64,000 bases of DNA from Selenomonas ruminantium subsp. lactilytica TAM6421 (GTDB lineage: Bacteria; Bacillota; Negativicutes; Selenomonadales; Selenomonadaceae): the NCBI RefSeq assembly GCF_000284095.1, contig NC_017068.1:930001-994000 (forward strand), in the 5' to 3' direction. The number at the start of each line of letters is the position of its first letter. Within the stretch, counting starts at the first letter, position 1. Shown here piece after piece: positions 44,945 to 56,288 of this stretch. The notes beneath the pieces were generated by a model. That model was not told the origin of the DNA. It did not search any database and saw nothing but the letters and a program-made list of their open reading frames with translations. The position numbers were made by a program, and so were the translations under genes.

Positions 44945-46196
44945 GCTGGCAGCGGAAGCGGCGGCGTATTTTAAAGGTCATGCAATATTGCTGGCGTTGG
45001 CGAAAGAGTTTTGCTGCAAGTATCGCAGTCTGGGCCATTTCGGCGGGCGGGTGTCCCTGACTGCGCTTACGGTGGAGGAACAGCGATCTTTAGCGGCCTT
45101 CCTGCGCCGCAAGTTTGGTGAAGCAGATTCCGTGTCTTATAAGGAATTTTCCGCAGCCTGGGAGAAAACCCGTTTCGGGAGCATTCCCTTGCCGGATTTC
45201 CTGCTTTCCCTGATGCCCGGGAATTTCATCACCAAGCGGGAAGAACGGCAGCAGGAACAGGCGAAACGGCAGGAAATCATGGACAGGCTGCTGGCAAAAT
45301 ACCCGGCTGGACCTGCCAGGCGCTGGTTGCAGGCTTTGGCCCAGGGAAATCTTCATCTGTTTGCCAAAGAATTATATCAGCAGGAAGATGTTCTGGCTAC
45401 GGTGGCCTGCGCTTTAGCAATGCTGCCCGCCAAATATGAGCGGTTGCCCCTGTTTGCCAACCGGGTGGCGCAAAATCCCCATGCATTGGATTTTGACCGT
45501 ACCGAGGGACGGCTTTTCTTGCAGGCTCTGGCCTTTTTGCAGGGGGAGAACGTTCCATCTGCTGCTGACGCACGCACAGAGCTGCTGTATAAATACCGCC
45601 TGATCCGTGACGATATCCTGAACTTTGCCACGGTTTACGGCTTGAAGGCCTACGGCGAAGATGGCGGAGAAATAGCCTATTGGCGGGAGGCGGCCAATAG
45701 CTATGCTCCTTTGAACGTGCCTCTGCGGGAAATTGCAGCCGCTGAGCGAATCCTGCCGGTGGAGGGGAATGCCGATACGGTCTATATCGTAGAGAATTCC
45801 GGCGTGTTCTCCACCTTGCTGGACGGATTGCAGGCTCGGCAAAAGTCTGTGCCATTGGTGGCCCTCCATGGACAGCTGAAGGCTGCTTCCTGGGCATTGC
45901 TGGATCGTCTGGCCGCAAGTGGCATCCGCCTGCTCTATGCCGGGGATTTCGACCCGGAAGGACTGAGCATTGCCAGCCATATCCTGAATCGCTACGAAGG
46001 AGCCGCCCTCTGGCATATGTCTGTGAACGAGTACGCCCAGGCCAATCTGCTCCTGCCGGAAAACCGGCTGAAAAAACTGCCCACAAGCGATCACCCGCAG
46101 CTGACGCCCTTGGTGGCAGCCATGCGGCAAGAACAAAAGGTGCTGTATCAGGAAAGTTTGCTCCAGGAACTGCAGGCCGATTTGTGGAAGAAGTAA
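44934..46196 (+). CDS. jetD: Wadjet nuclease JetD (DUF2399/TIGR02679, Toprim)
   Basis: The 420-residue protein has a C-terminal Toprim-like nuclease domain with acidic residues in TVYIVENSGVFSTLL (E287) and YAGDFDPEGLSIAS (D338, D340). JetD cleaves DNA after the JetABC motor has completed scanning a small circle. The N-terminal part is the DUF3323-type domain (LGHFGGRVSLTAL). The start is GTG 44934 with GGAGG 6 bases upstream, inside the jetC end. A hairpin about 100 bases downstream may end the operon. The catalytic residues are present. Confidence 0.93.
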   Translation: MKDKLAAEAAAYFKGHAILLALAKEFCCKYRSLGHFGGRVSLTALTVEEQRSLAAFLRRKFGEADSVSYKEFSAAWEKTRFGSIPLPDFLLSLMPGNFITKREERQQEQAKRQEIMDRLLAKYPAGPARRWLQALAQGNLHLFAKELYQQEDVLATVACALAMLPAKYERLPLFANRVAQNPHALDFDRTEGRLFLQALAFLQGENVPSAADARTELLYKYRLIRDDILNFATVYGLKAYGEDGGEIAYWREAANSYAPLNVPLREIAAAERILPVEGNADTVYIVENSGVFSTLLDGLQARQKSVPLVALHGQLKAASWALLDRLAASGIRLLYAGDFDPEGLSIASHILNRYEGAALWHMSVNEYAQANLLLPENRLKKLPTSDHPQLTPLVAAMRQEQKVLYQESLLQELQADLWKK

Positions 46197-46297
46197 AAGC
46201 GGGCGAATTTATAGTAGAAGTCCTGGCCAATGTCAATGAGTGGACATGGACGTCTCTGGTTTATTGCCGGGAAAGTATTCTGATAGAAGATAGGCAA

Positions 46298-46336
46298 ACC
46301 CTTGTCATGATTAGAGGTCAGTGACGAGGGCATGTT
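46298..46336 (+). terminator. Probable terminator of the Wadjet operon
   Basis: An 8-base-pair stem with one G.U pair (46299-46306 with 46323-46330), a 16-base loop and TTTTT four bases later. The gap 46197-46512 otherwise shows nothing I can define. Confidence 0.6.
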
Positions 46337-46512
46337 TTTGGGGGGCTTTTTAAAATCGTTATGTGAATAGTAAAAACTTTCTATATAAAGCAGGTTTTTG
46401 TCACTGCTGGAGCGAAAAAATACCCATGGAAATTGTGGGCTTTGTAACCAGGAAGGCAGTGGACAGGAAAGTTTCTCGTCCCTTTTGTGAGATTAGAGAA
46501 AGGATTTTTATC

Positions 46513-48198
46513 ATGAAACTGCAAACCAAGGCGATCATACTGCTGAACATCTTTATCGTAGCGACCTGCCTATGCCTGGGATTCCTGGGCTACCGCAGTG
46601 CAGACATTGGCTTTGATGAGGCTTTGCGGATGAAGGCTTACTCCAATGTAGTTTCCTTCCTGGAACTGGTGGAACATCGCCATCCGGGAAAATGGCAGAT
46701 CAAGGGCAGTGAGCTTTACAAGGGCGATTACAAAATCAATGGGGATGAAGATTTGGTAGATGATCTGGGAAAGGTTTGCAATGGACATGTGACCATCTTC
46801 CTGGGGGATACGCGCGTGGCGACAACGGTAAGGAATGAAGGCGGCTCCCGTGCCGTCAACACCAAGTGCTCTGCTGCCGTGGCGGAAAAGGTCTTGCAGA
46901 AAGGTGAGTTCTTCGTAGGCGAGGCCAATGTATTAGGGGAAGATTACCAGAGCGCTTATGAGCCCATCAAGGATACCCAGGGCAAGATCATCGGCATGCT
47001 GTATGTGGGGCTGTCTGACAGTGAGTTTGATGGCATCCGCGCCGGCTTCTTGAGCTCGGTTTTGCTGACCATGGTGATCATCCTGATCTTGTCCGGAATT
47101 GTGTCCTATTATATTATTGGCAAGGCCCTGCAGCCTATGGCTGCTTTGACGGAAGGGCTGCAGCGCATTGCTGATGGCGACCTGCGGGGGGCACCTGTGC
47201 CCGTACAGTCCAGCGACGAGATCGGTCAGCTGACTGCCTGCGGCAATGATATGCAGGAACGGCTGGGGAACCTTATCCGGAATGTGGCGGATTCGGTGCA
47301 GACCGTATCGGCTGCTGCCGAAGAGCTTACTGCCAGTGCCATGCAGACCACGGATACGGTGCAGAGCGTGGCAGACAGTACGGTTCATATGAGTGAAGGG
47401 GCTGCCCGGCAGGCAGAGATCATCAATACGCTGGAAGCTGAGACCGAGGAAATGTCCAAGAAGGTAGAGGCCTTGGCTGCCAGTGCCAAGACCATGCGGC
47501 AGGCATCCCAGCTCAGTCAGGAACGGGCCAGAACGGGCGGGCAGAGTGTCGGCCAGGCTGTGAAGCAGATTCAGCAGATTGCCGAACAGGTGGCAAGCTC
47601 GGCTCAGGTAGTGGCAGCCTTGGGTAAGCGTTCCGATGAAATCGGCGCCATTGTGGATACGATTTCCACCATTTCCGAACAGACCAACCTGCTGGCCCTG
47701 AATGCTGCCATCGAGGCCGCCCGTGCCGGGGAAGCCGGAAGAGGTTTTTCCGTGGTGGCAGACGAGGTGCGCAAGCTGGCCGAGCAGTCCAGTGAGGCGG
47801 CGGGCAATATCTCTCAGCTTATCGTGGCGATTCAGAATGATACCCAGCAGGCTGTGAACGCCATTGAGGAAGGCAACCGCAATGTGTCAGAAGGGGCCAA
47901 GACCATTGCCTCCACGGGTGAAGCCTTCAAGGATATCGAACGACAGGTGGATATCCTGGACAATCATATCAAGGAATCCCTGACGCATATTCAGGTAGTG
48001 GAGAAAACCAGCCGCGATATCCTTGCTTCCATGGGCAATGTCCAGACACAGAGCCGTCAGTTTGAAGAGGAAGCTCAGAGCATTTCCGCTGCTACGGAAC
48101 AGCAGGCAGCTACCATGCATGAGGTTTCCGATTCCAGCCATCAGCTGGCTAAACTTGCTCAGAGCATGCAGGATGAAGTCACGAAATTCAAGGTGTAA
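46513..48198 (+). CDS. Methyl-accepting chemotaxis protein with periplasmic Cache domain
   Basis: The 561-residue receptor has a first membrane helix ([20 protein letters not shown]), a periplasmic single-Cache domain ([44 protein letters not shown]), a second helix near 185-207 and a HAMP linker. The cytoplasmic signalling domain carries the invariant tip [21 protein letters not shown]. It senses a small ligand, often a carboxylate in this Cache type, and controls CheA and the flagella. ATG 46513 with AAAGGA 8 bases upstream is chosen over the longer open frame from 46363, whose extra 50 residues would precede the membrane helix. Confidence 0.93.
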   Translation: MKLQTKAIILLNIFIVATCLCLGFLGYRSADIGFDEALRMKAYSNVVSFLELVEHRHPGKWQIKGSELYKGDYKINGDEDLVDDLGKVCNGHVTIFLGDTRVATTVRNEGGSRAVNTKCSAAVAEKVLQKGEFFVGEANVLGEDYQSAYEPIKDTQGKIIGMLYVGLSDSEFDGIRAGFLSSVLLTMVIILILSGIVSYYIIGKALQPMAALTEGLQRIADGDLRGAPVPVQSSDEIGQLTACGNDMQERLGNLIRNVADSVQTVSAAAEELTASAMQTTDTVQSVADSTVHMSEGAARQAEIINTLEAETEEMSKKVEALAASAKTMRQASQLSQERARTGGQSVGQAVKQIQQIAEQVASSAQVVAALGKRSDEIGAIVDTISTISEQTNLLALNAAIEAARAGEAGRGFSVVADEVRKLAEQSSEAAGNISQLIVAIQNDTQQAVNAIEEGNRNVSEGAKTIASTGEAFKDIERQVDILDNHIKESLTHIQVVEKTSRDILASMGNVQTQSRQFEEEAQSISAATEQQAATMHEVSDSSHQLAKLAQSMQDEVTKFKV

Positions 48199-48212
48199 AA
48201 GCAGATTTTCCG

Positions 48213-48241
48213 TTGCATTCCGCAGGCCTTTATGCTACAAT
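48213..48241 (+). promoter_or_regulatory. Promoter of the pheST T-box leader
   Basis: TTGCAT at 48213-48218, a 17-base spacer and TACAAT at 48236-48241. Confidence 0.75.
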
Positions 48242-48248
48242 CTTATGT

Positions 48249-49525
<1,277 letters not shown>

Positions 49526-49556
49526 GTTGTAAGTTGTTTTATAGGGAGGATACATA

Positions 49557-51986
49557 ATGCAGGTTTCCATTAAATGGTTGAACGATTATATAGATTTCAA
49601 GGAAACGGCGGAAGAACTGGCCGATAAATACACCATGGCCGGTGTCCCCGTGGAAAATGTCATCCGGGCTGACGAAGGCCTGGACAAGGTGGTGACGGGC
49701 CGCATCGAAAAGCTGGAAGCCCATCCTGATTCCGACCATCTGCAGATTTGTCAGATGAATGTTGGTGAGCAGGAACTTATTCAGATCATCACCGGTGCCC
49801 AGAATGTAGCCGAAGGCCAGATTGTGCCCGTGGCTATGGTAGGCGCTCATCTGCCCAACGGCCTGCACATCAAGAAGGGCAAGCTGCGCGGCCTGCCCTC
49901 CAACGGCATGTTGTGCTCCGCTGAAGAGCTCAAGATGGACCTCACGAAACTCACCGACGAGGAAAAAGACGGCATCTACATCTTGCCCGCTGATACGCCG
50001 GTAGGTGTGCCCGCCAAAGACGTGCTGGGCCTTGATGATGTGGTACTGGAATTCGAGCTTACCGCCAACCGTGCGGACTGCTTCAGCGTTTTCGGTCTCG
50101 TAAGAGAAGCTGCCATCCTCACGGGCAACGAGCCGAAATACCCGGAAATCACCGTGAAAGAAGACGATGAGGCCAAGGCTGCTGACATGATCAAGATCGG
50201 CATCGACAGCGACCTCTGCAGCCGCTTTGCTGCCCGCGTCATCAAGAACGTGAAGATTGGTCCCTCTCCGGAATGGATGCAGCAGCGTCTCGAAGGTGCG
50301 GGCATCCGCGCTATCAACAACGTGGTGGACGTGACCAACTTCGTCATGGTGGAACTGGGCCAGCCCATGCACGCTTATGACTATGATGAAATTACTGGCC
50401 ACAGCCTCACGGCCCGCCTGGCTAAAGAGGGTGAAAACCTCCATACGCTGGATGACAGCTCCCGTATTGCCAAGGGCACGGAGCTCGTCATCGCTGATGC
50501 GGAAAAGCCCGCCGGCCTTGCCGGTGTCATGGGCGGTCTGGAATCCGAAGTGACGGAAAAGACTACGACCATCGTGCTGGAAGCTGCTTCTTTCAACGGT
50601 GCCAGCATCCGCCGCACTTCCCGTGGCTGCGGCCTGCACTCTGAGGCTTCTGGCCGTTTCGAACGCGGTGTGGATGTGACGGCTATTCCCCGCGCCCTCG
50701 ACCGTGCCTGCCAGCTCTTGCAGGAAATGGGCGCCTGCACCGTAACCCAGGGCATGGTGGACGTTTATCCCGCTCCCCAGCAGGAAACGGAAATCGCCTA
50801 CACGGCTGAGCAGATCAATGCTCGCTTGGGTACGCAACTTTCCGCTGCCAAGATGATGGAAATCCTCACGAGCCTGGGCTTCGTGGTACGGACGGAAGGG
50901 GATGGCTTTGTGGCCAAGGTTCCCTCCTGGCGCAATGACTGCACCTGCATGGAAGACCTCTCCGAGGAAATCTCCCGCATCTACGGCTTCGACAATATCG
51001 CACCGACCCTGCCCTGGGGTGCTGTGATGCAGGGCAAGCAGAGCCCGCGTCAGGACTTCATCGACAAGATCAAGGAAGTCCTCGTCGGTCTGGGTATGAC
51101 GGAGGAGCTGTCCTTCAGCTTCACCAATACGGATTTGCTGGATAAGATGCTGGTGCCTGCTGACAGCGAACTGCGTAAGGCTGTGCCCATCATGAACCCG
51201 CTGACGGATGATTATCCGTTGGTGCGCACGAGCCTTCTGACCTCCATCATGGAGAACGCTGTACGCAACTTCTCACGCAAGAACATGGACCTGCGTCTTT
51301 TCGATGTGGCTCCTGTGTTCTTCCCGAAGCAGTTGCCGGTAACCGAGCAGCCCGATGAAGTCATCAAGCTCGTTGGCCTGATGACAGGCCGCCGCAATAT
51401 GGTGGGCTGGAACCAGACGAATGATGTGATTGACTTCTACGATATGAAGGGGCTGGTGGAAGAGCTGCTTGCCAGCCTTTCCATTTCCAAGTACACCGTG
51501 GAAGCCGGCGAACACTTCGCCCTGCATCCGGGCAAGACGGCGCTCTTCAAGAAGGGCCGTGAAGTCATCGCTACCATCGGCGAACTGCACCCGCAGGCTG
51601 CGGAAAACTTTGGCATCAAGCAGAAGGTCTACCTCTTCGAGATGGATGTGGAAGTGCTCATGAAGTACACCGCCAAGAACTTCCATTTTGACAGCCTGCC
51701 GAAATTCCCCGCAACTTCCCGCGACCTCGCCATTGTGGTGGATACGGATGCTGAAGCTGGTAAGATTGAACAGGTCATCACGAAGAACGGCGGCAAGTAC
51801 TTCAAGTCCGTGACGCTCTTTGACGTCTACACTGGCGAGCATGTGGCCGAGGGCAAGAAGAGTCTGGCCTTCAATCTCCAGTTCCAGTCCAAGGACAAGA
51901 CGCTGACCGATGAAGAAGCCGATACGGCTTTCAACAACATCCTCAAGGCGGTGGAAAAACAGTTTGGTGCCGAATTGCGTGCCTAA
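49557..51986 (+). CDS. pheT: Phenylalanyl-tRNA synthetase beta subunit
   Basis: The 809-residue subunit has an N-terminal tRNA-binding domain (KLEAHPDSDHLQICQMNVGE), B3/B4 editing domain, B5 domain, catalytic-like core and a C-terminal anticodon-binding FDX-ACB domain (KFPATSRDLAIVVDTDAEAG). It is full length and follows pheS in the T-box-controlled operon. zapA begins 12 bases after its stop and is probably co-transcribed. Confidence 0.97.
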   Translation: MQVSIKWLNDYIDFKETAEELADKYTMAGVPVENVIRADEGLDKVVTGRIEKLEAHPDSDHLQICQMNVGEQELIQIITGAQNVAEGQIVPVAMVGAHLPNGLHIKKGKLRGLPSNGMLCSAEELKMDLTKLTDEEKDGIYILPADTPVGVPAKDVLGLDDVVLEFELTANRADCFSVFGLVREAAILTGNEPKYPEITVKEDDEAKAADMIKIGIDSDLCSRFAARVIKNVKIGPSPEWMQQRLEGAGIRAINNVVDVTNFVMVELGQPMHAYDYDEITGHSLTARLAKEGENLHTLDDSSRIAKGTELVIADAEKPAGLAGVMGGLESEVTEKTTTIVLEAASFNGASIRRTSRGCGLHSEASGRFERGVDVTAIPRALDRACQLLQEMGACTVTQGMVDVYPAPQQETEIAYTAEQINARLGTQLSAAKMMEILTSLGFVVRTEGDGFVAKVPSWRNDCTCMEDLSEEISRIYGFDNIAPTLPWGAVMQGKQSPRQDFIDKIKEVLVGLGMTEELSFSFTNTDLLDKMLVPADSELRKAVPIMNPLTDDYPLVRTSLLTSIMENAVRNFSRKNMDLRLFDVAPVFFPKQLPVTEQPDEVIKLVGLMTGRRNMVGWNQTNDVIDFYDMKGLVEELLASLSISKYTVEAGEHFALHPGKTALFKKGREVIATIGELHPQAAENFGIKQKVYLFEMDVEVLMKYTAKNFHFDSLPKFPATSRDLAIVVDTDAEAGKIEQVITKNGGKYFKSVTLFDVYTGEHVAEGKKSLAFNLQFQSKDKTLTDEEADTAFNNILKAVEKQFGAELRA

Positions 51987-51998
51987 GCAGGTGATATT

Positions 51999-52262
51999 AT
52001 GGCAGAAGAAAAGAATAGCCCATCCGCTCAGCGAGTGGTCGTGGATATCTATGGTACCAGTTATCCGTTGAAGACGGACAATCCTCAGCATATGAAACAA
52101 TTGGCCGCGGCTTTGGATAAGAGGATGAAAGTCATGAGCCGTGCCGTGCGCACCTTTGATGAGCGGAAGATCGCGGTTCTTACAGCATTGGAGATTGCCG
52201 AGGAATATTACAAACTGAAGAAGGATTACGATGAACTTGTGGACCTTCTGGATGAAAAATAA
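51999..52262 (+). CDS. zapA: Cell division protein ZapA
   Basis: The 87-residue FtsZ-associated protein has the N-terminal beta-strand region VVVDIYGTSYPLKTDNPQHM and a helical tail (EIAEEYYKLKKDYDELVDLL) that forms a coiled-coil tetramer. It bundles FtsZ filaments at mid-cell. The pheT-zapA order is widespread in Firmicutes. A terminator hairpin follows at 52301. Confidence 0.93.
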   Translation: MAEEKNSPSAQRVVVDIYGTSYPLKTDNPQHMKQLAAALDKRMKVMSRAVRTFDERKIAVLTALEIAEEYYKLKKDYDELVDLLDEK

Positions 52263-52300
52263 TTAATAATAGCAGGAATTTTTTACTCGCTCACGAATAT

Positions 52301-52345
52301 AACCCGTAAAGGAGAAGGAAGTACGACTTTACGGGTTATTTCTAT
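52301..52345 (+). terminator. Intrinsic terminator after zapA
   Basis: A 10-base-pair perfect stem (52301-52310 with 52328-52337) and a T-rich tail. Confidence 0.8.
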
Positions 52346-52367
52346 AGGACAAAGGAGTGGGTAATCA

Positions 52368-54089
52368 ATGGGGTGGATTAAAAATCTGCGGGTAGCCTAT
52401 AAGATGCTGATACTGGCGGTTTTTGCCGTAATTGGCATGCTGGTTATCGGCTTTGCCGGGTATTCGTCGCTGAAAAAAGCTCAGGTAGACATGGAATTCA
52501 TGTATGAGAAATGCGTAAAATCCTTGGGCTATCTCAGCGATATGCGCTATGGCATCCGTTATTCCCAGGGCATGATGGTGGTCATGACCACGGTAAAGGA
52601 TGATCCGGCCCGCATGCAGACTTTGCAGAAAAAGTACGAGGATGGCGTGAAACTCGTGGAGGCTGGTGTCAGCAGCTATGAAGCCGTCACGGGCAAGCCC
52701 GAGGAAATGAAAAAGGAATTTGAAGAATTCAAAAAGGGATGGGGTGAGCTCCATACCCTGATGAATAAGGTTACCGCTTTGGCGCAGCAGGGGCAGCAGG
52801 AGGAGGCGCTGGCGCTGTATAACCAGAATGGTGCCAAGATGGTGGATAAGCTTCGTCCTCATATCAACAAGATGACGGAACTGGAAAATGCCCATGCCGA
52901 AGCCCTGAACAAGGAAAATGATGAAGATACGGAAGCAACCATTCGCAACATGGTTATCCTGCTGCTATTGGGCTTGATTATCATGGTCGCAGTGGCGATG
53001 TTCATCACCCGGGAAATCGTCAATCCGGTGGAAGCTATGATGCGTTCCTTGGATCGCCTGCGTGGCGGTGACTTCAGCGACCATCCCCGTACGATCATCC
53101 GTGGCGACGAATTTGGTGCGATGGCAGATATGGTAGCAGAAGTACGTACGACGCTTAATAAACTCATGCGCAGTTCCAGCACCACAGCGGAACAGCTGGC
53201 TGCATCCTCCGAAGAACTCACCGCCAGCTCCCATCAGTCGGCACAGGCTTCCGAGCAGGTGGCGCAGTCCGTTACCAATGCCGCCGGTGCTGTGGCCGAA
53301 CAGCAACAGGATGTGGGCGATGTCATCGATTCCATCGATAATGCAGTTGAGGCAATCGGACGTCTGAGCAAGACGGCCAATATGGTTTCAGAACATGCCA
53401 ATACCAGCAACAAAGCTGCTGTAGAAGGTAATGAAGCCGTGAAACAGGCAGTCAGCCAGATCAACAGCGTGGCCCAGGTGGTCAACAGCTCAGCTGAAAC
53501 CGTGGATAAACTTGGGCAGAGCTCGCAGGAAATCGGCCAGATTGTCGAGACGATTTCCTCGATTGCCGAACAGACCAATTTGCTGGCACTCAATGCGGCA
53601 ATCGAAGCTGCTCGTGCCGGTGAGCATGGCCGCGGCTTTGCCGTTGTAGCCGATGAAGTAAGAAAGCTTGCTGAAGCCTCCCAGGAAGCGGCCAAGCAGA
53701 TTACAAGCCTCATCAGTGGTATCCAGTCGGAAACGGCAGCAGCGGTTACCTCCATGCAGAAGGGCAGTGCCGCCGTCAAGGAAGGCACCGCATCGGTGGA
53801 ACAGCTTCGTGACACCTTCAAGAGCATCTATGATGCAGCGTTGGGGGTTGCCAAACAGGCTGAGGAAATGACCAGGGAACTCAAGGCTGTTGAGAATGAT
53901 ACGCAGGTCATCAAGAGCAAATCTGACGGCATCCTGCAAAAGGGTGGTATGGTGGCATCGGAAATGGAAAGCGTTTCTGCCGCCTCCGAAGAACAGTCTG
54001 CATCGGCAGCCGAAATTGCTGATGCCAGCACAGCTTTGGCTAATCTCGCACAGAATCTCCAGAATTCCCTGCAGAAATTCAAATTCTAA
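52368..54089 (+). CDS. Methyl-accepting chemotaxis protein with four-helix-bundle sensor
   Basis: The 573-residue receptor has helix 1 ([20 protein letters not shown]), a helical periplasmic domain of the 4HB_MCP type ([37 protein letters not shown]), helix 2 near 190-212 ([19 protein letters not shown]) and HAMP. The signalling domain has the conserved tip [21 protein letters not shown]. The ligand is unknown. With the Cache receptor at 46.5 kb it flanks the pheST-zapA operon; both would feed the flagellar motor that carries the flagellinolysin filament. Confidence 0.94.
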   Translation: MGWIKNLRVAYKMLILAVFAVIGMLVIGFAGYSSLKKAQVDMEFMYEKCVKSLGYLSDMRYGIRYSQGMMVVMTTVKDDPARMQTLQKKYEDGVKLVEAGVSSYEAVTGKPEEMKKEFEEFKKGWGELHTLMNKVTALAQQGQQEEALALYNQNGAKMVDKLRPHINKMTELENAHAEALNKENDEDTEATIRNMVILLLLGLIIMVAVAMFITREIVNPVEAMMRSLDRLRGGDFSDHPRTIIRGDEFGAMADMVAEVRTTLNKLMRSSSTTAEQLAASSEELTASSHQSAQASEQVAQSVTNAAGAVAEQQQDVGDVIDSIDNAVEAIGRLSKTANMVSEHANTSNKAAVEGNEAVKQAVSQINSVAQVVNSSAETVDKLGQSSQEIGQIVETISSIAEQTNLLALNAAIEAARAGEHGRGFAVVADEVRKLAEASQEAAKQITSLISGIQSETAAAVTSMQKGSAAVKEGTASVEQLRDTFKSIYDAALGVAKQAEEMTRELKAVENDTQVIKSKSDGILQKGGMVASEMESVSAASEEQSASAAEIADASTALANLAQNLQNSLQKFKF

Positions 54090-54100
54090 TCGCCTGGAAG

Positions 54101-54134
54101 TGGCCGATATCTTTCGTGGATATCGGTCATTTTC
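54101..54134 (+). terminator. Intrinsic terminator after the second MCP
   Basis: An 11-base-pair stem (54101-54111 with 54119-54129, one G.U), a 7-base loop and TTTT. Confidence 0.85.
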
Positions 54135-54158
54135 TGTTGGTAGACAGAAGAATTTTCA

Positions 54159-54187
54159 TTGGATTTTCAAAAAAACATGTTTATAAT
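54159..54187 (+). promoter_or_regulatory. Promoter of the two-component operon
   Basis: TTGGAT at 54159-54164, a 17-base spacer and a perfect TATAAT at 54182-54187, 32 bases before the start codon. Confidence 0.8.
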
Positions 54188-54219
54188 AGATAGGGAGAAA
54201 ACATTTTGGAGGTGCGGTT

Positions 54220-54900
54220 ATGCGTGTTTTATTAGCAGAAGACGATCGCCGCTTAGGTAAGTTGATCCAGTATATGCTGGAGCAGAACAAGATAAAGGCT
54301 GACTGGGTGACCAATGGCAGTGAGGTTTATGAATATGCCATGTTCACCGATTACGATATACTGATATTGGACTGGATGATGCCGGGAGAAAACGGTATTG
54401 ACATATGCAAGCGCCTGCGCAGCGATGGTTATGCCAAGGCCATTCTGATGCTGACGGCCCGGGATTCTGTGGAGGATCGTGTATCCGGTCTGGATGCCGG
54501 CGCAGATGATTATCTGGTCAAGCCCTTTGAATTTGCCGAGCTGATGGCACGGCTCAGAGCATTAGGCCGCCGCAGCACTCAACAGATCCAGCAGGATCAG
54601 GTGGAAGTCGGGGACTTTACGCTGAATCGCACCACGAAGGTATTGAAGAAAAAGGATGAAGTCATTCAGCTTTCCCCCCGGGAGTTCCAGATCTTTGATC
54701 TGCTGGTGCAGAATCTGGGCATCGTGGTACCCCGGGAAATTTTGCTGGACCGCATCTGGGGCATGGAGGCGGATGTCAGCTCCAATAACATCGATTCCTA
54801 TATCAAGATTTTGCGGAAAAAACTGGATGTAGGCGATGGGGAAACCGTCATCAAAACGGTCCGGGGCATCGGCTATAAGCTGGAGGTTGGCGGACAGTGA
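54220..54900 (+). CDS. OmpR-family response regulator
   Basis: The 226-residue regulator has a receiver domain with the phospho-acceptor D51 in ILILDWMMPGENGID and acidic pocket EDD at 8-9. Its C-terminal winged-helix DNA-binding domain contains QLSPREFQIFDLLVQN, DRIWGMEADVSSNNIDSYI and VIKTVRGIGYKLE. It pairs with the kinase whose GTG start overlaps its stop. Target genes are not evident; the efflux operon at 58 kb is close but separated by a minus-strand gene. Confidence 0.95.
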   Translation: MRVLLAEDDRRLGKLIQYMLEQNKIKADWVTNGSEVYEYAMFTDYDILILDWMMPGENGIDICKRLRSDGYAKAILMLTARDSVEDRVSGLDAGADDYLVKPFEFAELMARLRALGRRSTQQIQQDQVEVGDFTLNRTTKVLKKKDEVIQLSPREFQIFDLLVQNLGIVVPREILLDRIWGMEADVSSNNIDSYIKILRKKLDVGDGETVIKTVRGIGYKLEVGGQ

Positions 54901-56216
54901 CAGAGAATCTCTTTGGCAAGAGCCGTAAACGTCTGACCACACTTTATTCCCTGGTCATGATCATCTTCCTGGCCGTGCTGATCTTTGCCATGCATCAGTC
55001 CATGGACTGGTCTATCCGTTCGGAACAGGCAAGAGAGCTTTGGGACACGGCGGATAATGTGGCCGAGGCACAGAAATATCTCAATCAGCATCCGGAACTG
55101 GTGATTGACGATACATTGGCCTATAAGAATACCAATGACCGCCTGTTTTTCTATGTCTTTGATGCCGATGGCCGGCTGTTGAACTTTTCCCGGGCTTCTT
55201 TTCGCATTGAACCATTCATCCTCGATGTGATGAGCCAATGGACAGCGCCGGAGGGGGATGTGGTGGTGGTGACCAAGCCCAAGGAGAACGGGCATAAGTC
55301 AGAGATCATGATGACCACCCAGAAGATCACCGAGGCCAATGGCAAAGTGCAGATGGTCTATGTGGGCAAGGATGTAACCGCCCTCTACAACGGTATGGAA
55401 AAGGCCACGAGCATCATGGCGGGCTTAGGTCTGTTGGCACTCTTGATTGCCACCATGGTGGGGCATATCCTGTCTGGCAAGGCCATGGTGCCGTTGAAGG
55501 CTGCTTATGAGAAACAGCGTCAGTTTGCCGCTGATGCCTCCCATGAGCTCAGGACGCCGCTGGCGGTGGTCATGGCTTCGGCAGAAATCCTGCAGAACGA
55601 TCCGGAGATCAAGTCGCCTTTCCTCAAGCAGGTGGTGGAAGATGTCCACGATGAAGTCAAGAAGATGACCAAGCTGGTCAGCGATCTTTTGGTCGTGGCC
55701 CGCAGCGATAACAAGGCCTTGAAGCTCAAGCCCTCCAAATTCGATCTGGGGGCAGTGGCGGCCCAGACCGCCCGCATGATGCAGCCTTTGGCCGAGCAGA
55801 AGCACATCAACATTCTGGCGGACAATCTGCCCAAGACCATCATCCACGCTGACGAACAGAAGATCCGCCAACTGGTGCTGATCCTGGTGGATAATGCGGT
55901 GAAATACACGCCGGATGGCGGTGAGGTCAAGGTGGAATTCCGCTCCGCTGAAAAGGGCAAGGTCACATTGGCGGTGCAGGATAACGGCATCGGTATTGCT
56001 AAGGAGGATCAGGAGAAGATCTTTGACCGCTTCTACCGCGTGGACAAGGCCCGTTCCCGGGAGATGGGCGGCAATGGCTTAGGTCTGGCCATCGCCCAGG
56101 AAATCGTGGAGCTCCATCATGGGCGCATTGCCATTGAAAGTGAATTGGGCAAGGGGACGACGTTCCTGGTGACGCTGAAGAGCAAGACCAAAGGAAAGAA
56201 TTTACATATGTTTTGA
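54897..56216 (+). CDS. Sensor histidine kinase
   Basis: The 439-residue membrane kinase has helices near 14-33 and 172-192 around an extracytoplasmic sensor of about 140 residues. Next comes a HisKA domain with the phospho-His H216 in FAADASHELRTPLAVV. The HATPase_c domain shows the N box LVDNAVKYTPDGG and G boxes DNGIGIAKEDQEKIFDRFYR and GGNGLGLAIAQEI. No clear HAMP is seen. Start GTG 54897 overlaps the regulator stop by four bases. The sensed signal is unknown. Confidence 0.95.
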   Translation: MTENLFGKSRKRLTTLYSLVMIIFLAVLIFAMHQSMDWSIRSEQARELWDTADNVAEAQKYLNQHPELVIDDTLAYKNTNDRLFFYVFDADGRLLNFSRASFRIEPFILDVMSQWTAPEGDVVVVTKPKENGHKSEIMMTTQKITEANGKVQMVYVGKDVTALYNGMEKATSIMAGLGLLALLIATMVGHILSGKAMVPLKAAYEKQRQFAADASHELRTPLAVVMASAEILQNDPEIKSPFLKQVVEDVHDEVKKMTKLVSDLLVVARSDNKALKLKPSKFDLGAVAAQTARMMQPLAEQKHINILADNLPKTIIHADEQKIRQLVLILVDNAVKYTPDGGEVKVEFRSAEKGKVTLAVQDNGIGIAKEDQEKIFDRFYRVDKARSREMGGNGLGLAIAQEIVELHHGRIAIESELGKGTTFLVTLKSKTKGKNLHMF

Positions 56217-56288
56217 GGGAATAGCAGGAAAATGCCCAAAGATAACGAATATAATGACACAATGAAGGAAATTTCCGGGGGGATGTGT

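Noticed and set aside
52263-52367. 6S RNA gene after zapA
   Set aside because: The gap is only 105 bases and is filled by a terminator and the next ribosome site.
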